From the NCBI RefSeq assembly GCF_029168945.1, contig NC_083604.1:72742211-72806210 (forward strand): DNA of 64,000 nt, read 5' to 3'. Below, in pieces: positions 49,360-60,886 of the stretch. This DNA is from Cannabis sativa. Taxonomy: Eukaryota; Streptophyta; Magnoliopsida; Rosales; Cannabaceae. The position numbers were made by a program, and so were the translations under genes. Each line of letters opens with the position of its first letter. Position 1 is the stretch's first letter. The notes beneath the pieces were generated by a model. The model did no database searches. It was not told where the DNA came from and was given only the letters and a program-made list of their open reading frames with translations.

Positions 49360-52300
49360 CCAATGTAAGTATTTTGTTAAAGTTCTTGAATTGTTTCAAA
49401 GTCACGATACACTAAATATATATTTATATATATACTCATCTGACTGAAATAATTTCAATGATTTATTTTATTTTATTTTTATCTATATATCTATATATTA
49501 TATATGTATGTATATGTTTTTATATATTTATTATTGATTTCATATATATATAATGTTCTTATCATTCATAATATTTACAATATATGTGTGCCTATGATAT
49601 GATAGAGAAAATCTATATAAATTATACATATATCCAAAAGATTATGTATTATCGATAAAATATTGCATATATCCTAAAGATTATGCATCATCGATAAAAT
49701 ATTGCATATATCCTGAAGATTATGCATCATTGATAAAAAAATTGTATATATCCTGAAGATTATGCATCCTCGATAAAATATTGCATATATCATGATGATT
49801 ATGCGTCCTCAATAAAATCTTGCATATATCCTGAAGATTATGCAAACGTAATATCCATTATATAGTTGATGGATATATAATGAAAGAGATTAATACATAT
49901 TTATATATATGTTCTTGTATTCTTTGAGGACAATGAAAAGTAATTTAATATCGATATAGATTTTGACAAACATTTCCTGAAGTAAATGTTTTATATTTGT
50001 CAAAAAAAAAAATGATTGTATTTATGTGAATACAACTAAAGAATCATAAAAAATGATTATTATTGATGCAATTTTATAGTGGGTTTTGAATATCCAAAAA
50101 GAATGTTAAGAAAATTGCATTGAAACATCAAAGTATAAGAATAACAGTGAGCATGACTAATGTTATTTAAATACATGAGACATGTATTTATTGTTCATCA
50201 TTCCCTGCAGAGAATGATACGAATTGAAGTCAACTACTTTTAAAGATTGTTTGTATTAGTCATGTTATTATACACTGTTATTGCTTGCAATGTTGAAAAT
50301 TATTGCATGTGACACATATTAAAGATCAAATTTTGCATACATCTTGGAGATTATGCAAAAATTGTATTCATATATTCTTTGAAATATTGTTAAAGAAATT
50401 GCTGAGTAATTTCTTTTTATATATGAACAAGTAATAAATTTTTAAGAAATTTATAATAATGTTCTACTTGTTCAACGTCATTCCCCGAAGTGAATGTAAT
50501 GATTTTAAATAATCAATGGCATTGTTTGCTACTCAAATATTTCCAGAAGAAATTGGAAATAATCAAAAGATGAGATATCACACACAATCAAAGTGCATGA
50601 AATCTATATATCATGTGTGGAATTGAATAATAGTGGTCGCGTACCTGTAGTACAGACACACTTATAATCAAGATAAAAGTATACTTGATTATTGAATAGA
50701 ATGTGAATTGTACAAATTTATTGTACATTTAGAATATTTAAATATCATTCCCTAAAGAGAATGAATAGACATGAAATTCTATTTCAAAGAATATAGATTT
50801 CACATATATTGGCAATGCCAAAAGCAAATTAATATATACATATTTTATTATTTCTTGAAATCAATAGTTTCAAACTATTGTTAGTACAGGATATGTATAT
50901 ATATAGTTACTATATAATTCAGTTTGCATATTCCCAGAAGTGAATATATAACTTACTAACATTTGTTAGTGATCCAATATAATCAAGTGATAAAGAATCA
51001 CAAAATGAATATTTGAAAAGCTTCCTGAAGAAGTCTTACATACAATTGCTACTTGGAGTAGTAAAATATATTTGTATGTACCTAGATGTATAACTTTTAT
51101 CTAGTTATAAAAGTGATAAGAAATAACTTATTATATGTACTTGTTGTACATTTAAATATATAATATATCAAGTCATGATAATTAGACTGATGAATAGTCT
51201 ATTAATAAATTAGACGACTTGTTAAAAAGATACCAGGAAACATGAATGATATATTATGGTTATATCTATTTGACCATTATAACAACATGATGAAGTTGTC
51301 ATGTACATTTTATATTATACACATCATTGAATTGATGATAGTGATTCCTGAAGAAATATAAAGTTTGATAAACATAATAGTGACTCCTGAAGAGTGTATA
51401 TGTTTTGGAGAATAATATAATTATATTATTCGTGTATATAAAATGAAACTTGTAATGATTATATTGTAATGAATTTACATTACCTTTTGAAAGTTTCATT
51501 GAAATACAAATTATAGTGAACCTGAAGTTCATGAATTGAATTTTTTTGACATGATCAATCATATGCAATAAATTGTCAAAGAATTTGACTAAATTTTGTT
51601 GAAGAATCAGAAGATTCTTCTCATTGTTAATTTATAAGGCTCAAAAGAAGAATGTGCATATATTTGCACATAGAAAATATTTAAATTATATTTCTTTAAC
51701 AGTCTTGAGCCATTATTAGATTTTTATTGCATAGTTTCTTATCGATGTGATAAGATTATATGATCATGCATTTACAAAATGTGTAAATTTATGTATTTCT
51801 AATTATACACGTATGACTCATTCTTAGAAATGAATTAAGTTCATAAGTATTGAACTTGAAACTGAAGTTATTGAACCTGAAGTTCAATGTCATATAGTAT
51901 ATATGAGTTTAAACAAATATTGATTCATTGTGATATACTGAAATCCCTACAGGTATATTAATATTATTAGATATCACAATTTTTAAAAATTCTCTCGATC
52001 AGGGGGAGAGAAGCAGTTGGGATCGATGATAATTTTTGAAAAATGATCCTTGCACAAAGTTATAAGAACGATATAGTTCAAAATGATATATACCAACTGC
52101 AAATCAATATTACTCAAAGTTGAGATAGAATGAGTTGAAAACGCCTGAAGCGTAAATGAACAATATAGAAATTATTAGTAAATGTTCATTTGATTTGCCC
52201 TGAAGTTGTTAAATCTAGAGGTACTCATGGAGATACCTTAATGTTATAAAGTATTAAAATGATAACCGTGATGAAAACGGTACTCGAAAAGACTCCCAAG

Positions 52301-53400
52301 AGAAGTTAGACATAACACATTTGATCATAATTGAATCCCTGAAGTGATTCTATATAGGTACCTATAAATGATAAACATATTTGAAAATATGTAATTTAAA
52401 GAGATCTCTATAAGTTATGTCAATATGGGAGGAAATTATCATTTATTGAAATTTTTCGACAATAAATATTGAATGTTTGCATATGCAATAAACTAACATG
52501 AGATAGCAAGGATCATGGTAGATTTGTCGAGAATCATCGACTTACATTTTGATTTTTGGCCAAAATATTATGACGCAATCCAGGCAAATTTACTCACATA
52601 AAGTGAAGTAAGACCTGTAGGGTGTGCAAATAAATATTTCTAATGAGAAATTTGCATATATGTATTTGTACATAATGAATTGTTGTACAAAGTTTGCATA
52701 GACATGAGATTGATTGAAGTAAGGCTTAAATATTGAGAAAATATAATCATTATTTGATTATAGCCTGGAATATATTTTATAAGAATTTATAAGCGTCACA
52801 TAAATGTTGCAACAAAAGATTATTTATTTGGAGCTCCTAATATAGTGAGAATTTGAAATAAGCCTTATTTAAAAATTCTAGAAGAATTTAATACATGTCT
52901 TAAGTGATATAAATTCTAAGTCGCGCGCACTATATGACAAAGATCTTTGTATGAAATAAAGACATGTAAGTAAATTATTGTTTGAAAAATACGTATGGTT
53001 GTCTATGCAGTATAAATACGTAAATTATACGTTGTGATAGACTCTTGAAGAGTTTTTGATTAATTGAAGAACAAACTTTTATTTCTTTTGTATATCGAGA
53101 AATATTAGATTTATAAAGTTTGTTCATTAGTATTGAAGTCCTGAAGTACTTCATATGTATTAAGAATTATAGATATATGATCATTTGATATGAAAATTAA
53201 GATCATACAACAAGATGGAACAAATATATGGTATTGGAGTACCATCATTGTCACAAATGAAATTTATATTATCATTAATGTGTTATGTTCATATCTACTT
53301 GAAATGTTAAATTTTAGTATGAACAAGATTGTATATACACATGAATGATACAATTAGTTGGATAAATATTAATGTTCCACGAACCCCTCATCTATAATTT
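49360..53400. other. Hairpin-dense non-coding core of the copia-type element
   Basis: Short perfect inverted repeats follow one another with little gap. Examples (arm/loop): 49968-49991 (8 bp, CCTGAAGT), 50197-50218 (7 bp, CCTGCAGA), 50392-50416 (9 bp), 50425-50473 (9 bp, with a nested 8-bp hairpin), 50862-50880 (9 bp), 51410-51431 (22-bp palindrome), 51601-51620 (8 bp), 51652-51671 (7 bp), 51738-51754 (6 bp), 51837-51857 (7 bp), 51871-51887 (6 bp), 52333-52350 (5 bp, CCTGAAGT), 52375-52392 (8 bp), 52937-52950 (14-bp palindrome), 53069-53125 (11 bp) and 53134-53153 (6 bp, CCTGAAGT). No protein frame of note. I did not test the density statistically. Confidence 0.8.
49628..49853. repeat. About six 39-bp tandem hairpin units
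   Basis: Repeating unit of about 39 bp with the phrases ATATATCCTGAAGATTATGC and CATCATCGATAAAATATTG. Each unit contains the inverted pair TGCATA ... TATGCA around CCTGAAG, so it is a tandem array of small hairpins. Individual units differ by a few bases. Confidence 0.88.
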
Positions 53401-53814
53401 AGAAGTCCATACATACTCTGGAAGAGTTATAGAAAATATATGATCAAAGATTATATATGGTGATATTTTAAAAGTGATAACAATAATCTTATGAGATATA
53501 TTATCACCAAAAGAATTATGGATCATATGTGCATGAGGGGGAGACATATTCATGTTGTACTCTTTTTCCCTTAGTTCAGGTTTTGTCCCAATGGGCTTTC
53601 CTGGCAAGGTTTTTAACGAGGCAACTTACAAATAGTTATGAATATGAAATATATATTGTACTCTTTTTCCCTAGCTCAGATTTTGTCCCACTGGGTTTTT
53701 CTAGCAAGGTTTTTAACGAGGCAACTATAAATCATGTTAGCATACTTGCATTTTATGAAGCAAGTAGAGAATGTGTGTGAGTGAGAACATTGACATAGCA
53801 TATTCGGAAAACAT

Positions 53815-54110
53815 ATGGATTGCACTCAATAAAGAAGTATCAACCCAAGCAATTCTCTATGGATAATACTGCTTGCATCATTCAACTAAAAGGAGGTACA
53901 TTGAAGGAGATAGAGTTAGAACACATTTCACGAAATTCTTCTTTATACGCTTCAAGAAAATGCATATTGGTGTTCAACATATTCAATCAAGTGTCAATCT
54001 TACAAACTTATTCACAAAGTTATTACCAACATCAACATTTGAGAAGATGGCAGACAAGATCGAAATTCGTCGATTAGAAGATCTCCACAAATGCCTAAAT
54101 GAGGGGGAGG
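53815..54110 (+). pseudogene. Copia RNase H remnant
   Basis: Overlapping frames show the C-terminal copia RNase H pattern: a DN-ACI-QLKGG-like segment, then FFF, VQHIQSSVNLTNLFTKLLPTSTFEKM and a closing RRLEDLHKCL. A frameshift lies near 53900. Upstream, at 53560-53740, two copies of 'tttttccct...gttttgtccca-tgggtttt' type sequence common in copia 3' regions occur about 110 bp apart. No reverse transcriptase or integrase was found. Confidence 0.8.
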
Positions 54111-54190
54111 GAGTTAGTTTACACTATACTCTATTTCCTTTGATCAAGTTTTCAGCAAGATTTTTAATAAGGCAGTTATTATGGACATCC

Positions 54191-54199
54191 AAGGGGGAG
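54191..54199 (+). promoter_or_regulatory. Polypurine tract of the copia-type element
   Basis: AAGGGGGAG immediately before the 3' LTR, where plus-strand synthesis is primed. Confidence 0.85.
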
Positions 54200-54452
54200 T
54201 GTTATAAATATTAATAATTATGTGGATGTCCAAATCTTTTATTTATTACCATGAATTGTAATCAACATTCCTCTTTTCCTTAGTTTCTCTTTTTCTTAGT
54301 TTCTTAATATCTCACTCTTGTATTTGTATAAATAGGGGTTCACCCCATTGGAATAAACAACTCAGAAATTCTCATTCACTTTCTCTTTCTCTCTTCATCT
54401 TCTTCTTCTTTCTTCTCATCTATTTTATATTATTTTATATTATTTCATAACA
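54200..54452 (+). repeat. 3' LTR of the copia-type element
   Basis: 253 bp and visibly almost identical to 49028-49280 (for example one change in 'agtttccctttt' versus 'agtttctctttt'). It is followed by the CGTAT duplication. Near-identity indicates fairly recent insertion. Confidence 0.92.
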
Positions 54453-54988
54453 CGTATTATTTTTTGAACATGTTTGAAAAATACATATTGATTGAAGGAA
54501 ACATGTCTTACAAACAAAAATCGAAACATTAATTGACGTGGTTAATGCTTCGTATGATGTAATCATAGGTAAGTGCCACTAATGTGTGTATACATACATA
54601 TATCTTTATATATTAAAAGTGCTTATCTAACAGTATTTCTTGGTTTAACATTGGTTTAACAGAATATACTTAAAAATAAAAGAATATTCTGTTAAATTTA
54701 ACGATTAGGTTTGATGTTAACCTATAAACCCAATAATTAAACTCAAAAAATTAAACAATCTTTTAAATATTAATAATCTCTTTTTAAATTAAAAAAATCA
54801 TCTTAGCCACATATTTCTCTAACAAACCTATCTTGGGAGAATATTAATAATTTTTTTTATTTATTTTTTAAAATAGAAAAATATAGATAAAATATCTAGA
54901 AAAAATAATATAAATGTGAGACTGTATATGAGTTGTCCCTTCTGTAATTACCTAGAAAAGATAAAATGTATAGATAAATATATATATA

Positions 54989-55330
54989 CTAGCAAAAAAT
55001 TACGTGCGAGGCACGTATACTAAATTTTATGCTAGGTTTTTTCTATGTTATTTGAAAGTAAGATTATTATTGAATACTGAATGCAATATATTAGTGTTTA
55101 AGAAAGCTTAATGATTTAAATATGTTCTTAAGTTAATCCAAAAATAAACTAAAAATTAATGTTCCAATACTTAAAGAAACATTACTTAAATGGGGGTAAG
55201 ATAAAAAAAAAAATTAAAAATCAATCTCTAAATTGTTGATAATTGAAGATAGCATTAGTCTAAAAATTGTAGATAAGAAAACTAATGATAGTCATTAGTG
55301 GATTTCAATCTTCATTTTCTTTGATAGAGA
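54989..55330 (-). mobile_element. Helitron 3' end, minus strand
   Basis: Read on the minus strand it ends hairpin ACGTGC-CTC-GCACGT (55016-55002), a short AT stretch, then CTAG with T following, and matches the plus-strand end at 15522 over more than 300 bp. Its 5' end was not found, so the right border is arbitrary. Confidence 0.65.
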
Positions 55331-56026
55331 CAATAGTGTAATTTTTGTATTTTGCACTTTTCATTCTAGCCGGGTCTGCATATATCTGGATTATCCATTT
55401 TTTCTTTGATAAATTGAATATGGTAGTGTCGACAAAGCGGCGGTGTTCCTGCAAACAGTGATGTATTTTCATTTAAGATGATTAGACATGGTGTGCATAA
55501 TTTATTTAATTAAAAAATCAACTTATGAAAGGCATGTAAAACTATTTAATTTTTTAAAAACTACACCTCTGCTGTATATTTCATTAGTTGGACAACATTA
55601 CACGAAAATATTTTTTCCACAATATTTGCGAACATGACAGCAGATAGGCTCTTTGTATTGTCATCAAGTTCAACATATGCTATAGCACTGTAAAATGCAT
55701 AATAAGATTGTTAGTATATTTTTTTATTTTAACTTAATTTCAATAACATCATATGTTTTTTGTAATATACCGTGGTGTAGGAAATCCTTCTTGGCCACAT
55801 GTTGGCTTGTCACATGATTTTTTCATCGCGATTGTATAAATCTATTTTTTTATGACATGCGTCATATGACATGTAATAAAAATTCTAGAAAGTATCAGTT
55901 ATTTTTATTGCTGCCTCAATCCAAAAATATTTTTTCTACATCCAAATCAAATGGTGTTAATAATAGTAAGATATTGTTATTCTTCTGGTTGGGCCTGCTC
56001 TCATCAATGTCACTCCACCATCAAAC
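55331..56026. other. Interior of the nested gypsy/Helitron region
   Basis: No coding frame. On the minus strand the end near 55980-56026 (TGACATTGATGAGAGCAGG) continues into the sequence right of the solo LTR, showing it was one sequence before insertion. Confidence 0.45.
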
Positions 56027-56031
56027 GTCGA

Positions 56032-58117
56032 TGTAATGACCACTCTAGTAATGTGGATTAGAAAAGGCAATTAGCACTAATTTTTATTATTTTATTATTT
56101 TATTATTATTTGTGAATTAATTTATTTGTGGACCCCAATATTTAGAAATAAATGTTAGAGTTATAATTTCTCAATTCCGGAGATTTTATTAAACTCTAGG
56201 GGTATTATTTAGCTTATATGTGAAATATGTTAATTTTGTAATTTTTGCTCGGCGACAACGGAAAATGCGATGGATGGCTAGATAATCACATGAGTAAGTT
56301 TAGAACCCTATTTCATAGTGGGGAATATTTTAGAGGAAATAAATTATCGGGATTGAGCGGGGTTATGGAAATTGACCATTTTACCCCTAGCTTTAAAAAT
56401 ACTTAAGTTATGTCTTTAAGGGTATTTAAGTCTTTTTAAAAGATTGGTGTAGTGGCTGCCTAGGGAGGTGACAAGTGGCCTTTACTTTCAGCCAAGGATT
56501 AGTCAATCCTTTTCCCAATTTGGAAAATCAAAGAAAAGAAAAGAAATTTTAAAAAAAAAAACAACATTTCCTCTTGAGCTCTCTCTCTCTTTTCGGCTGA
56601 GGCAATCAAGGATCAAACCAAGGTTTTTCCTTCCATTTCTGTGAATCTAAGCTAGGATTCAAAGTGGTTTCATCTAAGGTAAGCCCTAGAACTATTGCTT
56701 TTGTATTTTTGAGCTTTTTTCTTAGTTTGAACATGTGATTTTGGGAGTAAGTGGCTGTTAGGTTTTAAAATGTTTAGGGTTCGAATTTTAGGGTTTAGTT
56801 GAGTTGATTCTAAGCCCTAGCTGCTGGTTTTAATGGGTGTAGATGGTTGTTATGCAATTCTAGGTTTAAAGTTCAAAGCTTTGTTCATTAATGGCAATTT
56901 GAGTTGTGATGGTTTGTTCTGTGATTTACTGCCTGGAAATCATTGTGTATGCCTTGTATAGGTATACTGGAGAGTTTGGTTAAGTTTGGGCTTGATTTGA
57001 ATTAAGGGGGAAGATTTTTGGTTCCCAACAGATGAACCGAATTCCGGTTCGGGTGGTCCGTACCAACCGGTCGACCGGTTGGTGACCTGCAATCCGGGAT
57101 GCTTGGGAACCTGGCCTACTCCGTTTGGGGATTTTCCAGAACCCTAGTTTTGGCCAATTTTGAGATATTTAGGGTATTGCCATGAAGTTTATCGATAGGG
57201 AAACTTTTAGTTTCGAGTTTTAAGTCCCGGAAAGTGATTTAGCGAGTCACTCATCTGTATTACCATTATTGTGATTAGGGCATCCATCTAGCACGTGAAT
57301 TCCGTTCGTGTCACCAAAGACACTTGAATTCGGAAAACAAAGAACCGTGTATAATGTATGATGTGATTATCTGAATGTGTGTATATGTGTTTATATATGC
57401 ATGCTTGAATTATGTTAAACACTACCAACACTTGTATGAATAAGTTATAGAGTGTATTGGTACAGTGATTGTTGTGATTATGAGTACGATACAGTGATAC
57501 CAACACAAGCATGGAAAAATGCTAAGGTATGTGGTACATCACTCAGTGTTACTCAGTGATCGGGATAAACCCTACCAACACTCGTTCAGTAAGGTGCGAT
57601 GTGTATGTGGTATAGTGGTTGTACCCTGGTAATGAACGTTCATACTCATCTGTTAAGCTCTGTAAATAGGTGTATGGGCGCCTATTTACAGGTCGGAAAT
57701 TATATGGTATGTTATATGCATTTCTTACTGAGTCTGTTGACTCACGCGCTCGCTTCCATGTGTAGGTAAAGGAAAGGCGAAGGCTGAACAGGAATGAACC
57801 TGAGCTCGGGTGAGATTGTACATGTCAAGCGGCGCGACCTGGAGTGTTCGGTCTCGGGACATCTGGGAGTTGTATTTTGAAAGTCGCTGTGCGACCTGTA
57901 AATCTGTATATTTTGGATTGTATGCTTGAAAAGTAAAGTTTGTAAAGTTTTAAAAATCGGGATCCCGGCACTTGTAAATATTTTATTAAATTACAAAGTT
58001 TAGTATTTAATGCAAAAATTTTAATTTGACACGTTTTTCGAGAAATTTCTTTGGTTAGCAAAGATTGCACGATTATTGAAAAAGCACTGTAGCGTGCCTT
58101 GGCATTAGGGCGTTACA
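56032..58117 (+). mobile_element. Solo LTR of a Tekay-like gypsy element
   Basis: Begins TGTAATGACCACTC and ends AGGGCGTTACA, 2086 bp, flanked by a perfect 5-bp duplication GTCGA (56027-56031 and 58118-58122). It shares layout with the intact LTRs: CT tract and CGGCTGAGG near 56590, AACCGAATTCCGGTT at 57034-57048, AACCGGTCGACCGGTT at 57065-57080, repeated ACCAACAC words and CTGAGTCTGTTGACTCA near 57730. No internal region. Confidence 0.92.
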
Positions 58118-58182
58118 GTCGATTTGAGGTTTGATATCGATCAAAAGGCAGAGAAGGCGAAGTGGGCAGTGCAAATTTTGAT

Positions 58183-58365
58183 GGTATAAGGGAATATTTA
58201 ATATCAGTTCAAATATTAATAGGATTTGTTTTATTATTATTTTATTATATATAAATAATATTTTATTATTTTATTAAATAAAAATAAAAAGTCATCCATG
58301 AATTTCTCATAAACTAAGAATTTCAATTATATAGGCACACTTTATATAGAAATAGATATATTCGA
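58183..58365 (-). repeat. Gypsy LTR fragment, copy A
   Basis: Minus-strand relative of 13980-14145: a TATA-like TATATAAAG segment, then 'ttatgagaaattcatgg' and the AT-rich tract. It is part of the same LTR family as the older gypsy element at 10979-15779. Confidence 0.65.
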
Positions 58366-58929
58366 GTCTGAGCTGCCGAGTTCATTTGCCCTTTTAAAAA
58401 AATATATTATTTCTATTTAATTTTAGATGAGTGTAATATATTAGTGTATGTATAATTGTATGTAATTTTGTGTAAATTGTGAGCAAAACATTTGAAATAT
58501 TGTTGCAAAGTTCAAATTAAAGTTTTCACCTACATTTTTGTTCGTTTTCCTTTAGGTATATTAAAAGTTTACATTTATTTGAAGAAATATTTTCACCAGA
58601 TTGTTCATTGATTAATTTTTGTTTATTCAATTGTATACAAATAGTTATCATTATTTTTTATATATATTAAATCAAAATAAAAATACAATATTTTATCTAA
58701 TTATAAAAAAAAAAAAAAAATTGAAGGAGTGAAGGTAGCTAAATGTATACATATAGTTGAATAGAATTTTTACTCTAGTAGATATTTTTGCTCCTAAAGG
58801 TTCTGCTAAAATTCAAATGGTAACATTCAATTGGTTAGGATTACGTATTATTGGTGTCCTCGCTACTTAGTGAAACAAAAACTCATAAATAAATAAAGAA
58901 AAATAAATAAAAATATCAGTTATATAAGA

Positions 58930-59105
58930 TGGTATAAGCCAATATTTAATATCAGTTCAAATATTAATAGGATTTATTTTATTATTATTTTATTGTATAT
59001 AAATAATATTTTATTATTTTATTAAATAAAAATAAAAAGTCACCCATGAATTTCTCATAAACCAAGAATTTCAGTTATATAGACACACTTTATATAGAAT
59101 AGATA
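58930..59105 (-). repeat. Gypsy LTR fragment, copy B
   Basis: A second copy, in the same orientation as copy A and about 750 bp away, with only scattered differences. Between them lies AT-rich sequence without a frame. The pair may be the two LTR remnants of one element or a local duplication. Confidence 0.65.
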
Positions 59106-59681
59106 TATATTTATGTGAGACTGTATATGTAAGAGAATTTAATTAAAAAAAATAATATAAATAATTACAGAAGGGGAACTCATTGCTATCGTAGAAGAAG
59201 AAGATTGATTGTGTTGGCTTAGAGATTTTTGGGCTTGGGCTTAAAAAAAATAAAAAGAAGATGAAGTGGGCTGTAATTAGTATTTACCTTATATATTTGT
59301 GCTTATTTTTAGTTTTATTTTTAATTTTACCACCAAGAGGAGAAGGTTGAAAAATATTAGAATATGAAAATATTATTGGTGCTTATTAGTAATTTGCAAA
59401 GAATATGAAAGTCTATAAATATATAGTTGTATAGCGATTATTAGATATGAAATGAAATAATAGAACTTTTTTCAATTAGAAGATTAATGTACATTTTACT
59501 ATTAATAACATACATTATTATAACAACTATGTTTTACTTACTAAATATACTGACACATATTTTATTTTTATAAAACAAATCATTCAAATAATTATACTAT
59601 TTTAATTATTAATTAAAATAAAAAAATTAAAATATTAAATAAAACTAACACTACGTGGCTTGGCACGTAACAATCACCTTG

Positions 59682-60886
59682 TATATATATACACACACAA
59701 AAAATTACTAATAATTCTTCAAATCCCTCTTTCGTATATATATAAATGAGATAATAAAAATAAGAAAAAATATCGTACAAGTATCAAAAGTTTAAATTTA
59801 TAAACGGTATAAATATAATATTTATTTTTAGCGATATAAGTACTAAATATTTATAAAACAGTAATTTTTTTTTCAATTTCGTGAGTACATGATACTACAT
59901 ATTTCTATAGAGTCAATAATCTAGAATCTATGTTTTATATGTGTCATGTTTAAGACAATAATAAAAGCTGTACTGACGGAATTAAAAAAAATATAATTTT
60001 ACAAATATTAAATACTTATACTATTAAAAAAAATATTAAACTTATGTAACTTATATAAATTTAAAACTTTAAATACTTATTTTGTTATTTATCCTAAAAA
60101 CACCAATAAGTTTTTGTTTGCAGGCTGAGTTGTAATTTAATAAGTTAGTAGTTGTAGGCATAGCGTAATTTTTGACCTAAGAAGTAAAAATTAAAACATA
60201 GAAATTGCTGTATATACTAACAATTAATATGTAGCACATGCTTTTTATAAATGATTCCATCATTTTACGTACTTTAACTAGTTACTCTTATTTAATTTTA
60301 CAATAATTAAATCTTGTAATTGATTGTTTTGGAGAGAGAGAGAAATTCGTACAAAACTATAAATAAAACAAGTGAAATTTTGGTATTACTATAAGTTGTA
60401 GGGTATGCCAAACTTGATGCAAGAAATGGCGTTGCATTAAACTAACATGATTCAATCATCAACATCATTTCATTTTTCCTATTAATAATGCTAAATATAT
60501 TTTTTAGAATGTGTTTGGAAGTAATTGTGTAATAATGATGCGCAGTATAATTATATTGTATAATAATTATAGGGAAATTTACAAAAATACTAGAATTTGA
60601 GTTAACTTTTTAAAAAATATTAACACACGGAAATCTTTTCAAAAATACTGTGTTTTTATAAAATACCAGTAAAACACAAAGCAGAACAACTCAAAACAAC
60701 AGTAAAACAACTAAAAAACACCAGTAGAACACCAGTAAAAACTTAACACAGTATACTGTAGTATGAAACTTATAAAAAATACAGTAAAAAAGTAAAAAAT
60801 ACTGCCTAACAATATTTTTGTAAAAAAATATAAAAGTATACCATGTAAATTTCCCTAATTATATTGTATTTTAAAATACAAGGTGT
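59682..60886. other. AT-rich intergenic DNA
   Basis: No frame, RNA or clear element seen. Holds a run of 'aaacaccagtaaaac' type words near 60665-60740. Confidence 0.55.

Larger units (their letters stand above)
49028..54452 (+). mobile_element. Copia-type LTR element lacking most coding sequence, hairpin-rich interior
   Basis: LTRs of 253 bp at 49028-49280 and 54200-54452 (TGTTATAAATATT...CATAACA) look nearly identical, and a perfect 5-bp CGTAT duplication flanks the element (49023-49027 and 54453-54457). A purine tract AAGGGGGAG precedes the 3' LTR. The only recognisable coding relic is copia RNase H near the 3' end. The 4-kb centre contains no frame of length yet consists of dense short inverted repeats. 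It may be a large non-autonomous derivative moved by proteins of a relative. Confidence 0.9.
54603..59681 (+). mobile_element. Candidate Helitron containing nested elements
   Basis: The start TCTTTATATATTAAAAGTGC resembles plant Helitron 5' ends. A matching 3' end may be the ACGTG...CACGT hairpin at 59653-59668 followed by CACCTTGT; the usual last bases are CTAGT, so one change is needed. Between them lie another Helitron end on the minus strand, gypsy LTR pieces and a solo LTR. No Rep/helicase frame is present. Confidence 0.45.

Noticed and set aside
49628..49853. Regular repeats with spacers, resembling a CRISPR array
   Set aside because: The host is a plant, units run head to tail without unique spacers, and they lie inside a retrotransposon.
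59653..59681. Certain Helitron 3' end
   Set aside because: The hairpin is imperfect and the last bases are CTTGT rather than CTAGT, so it is kept only as a candidate end.
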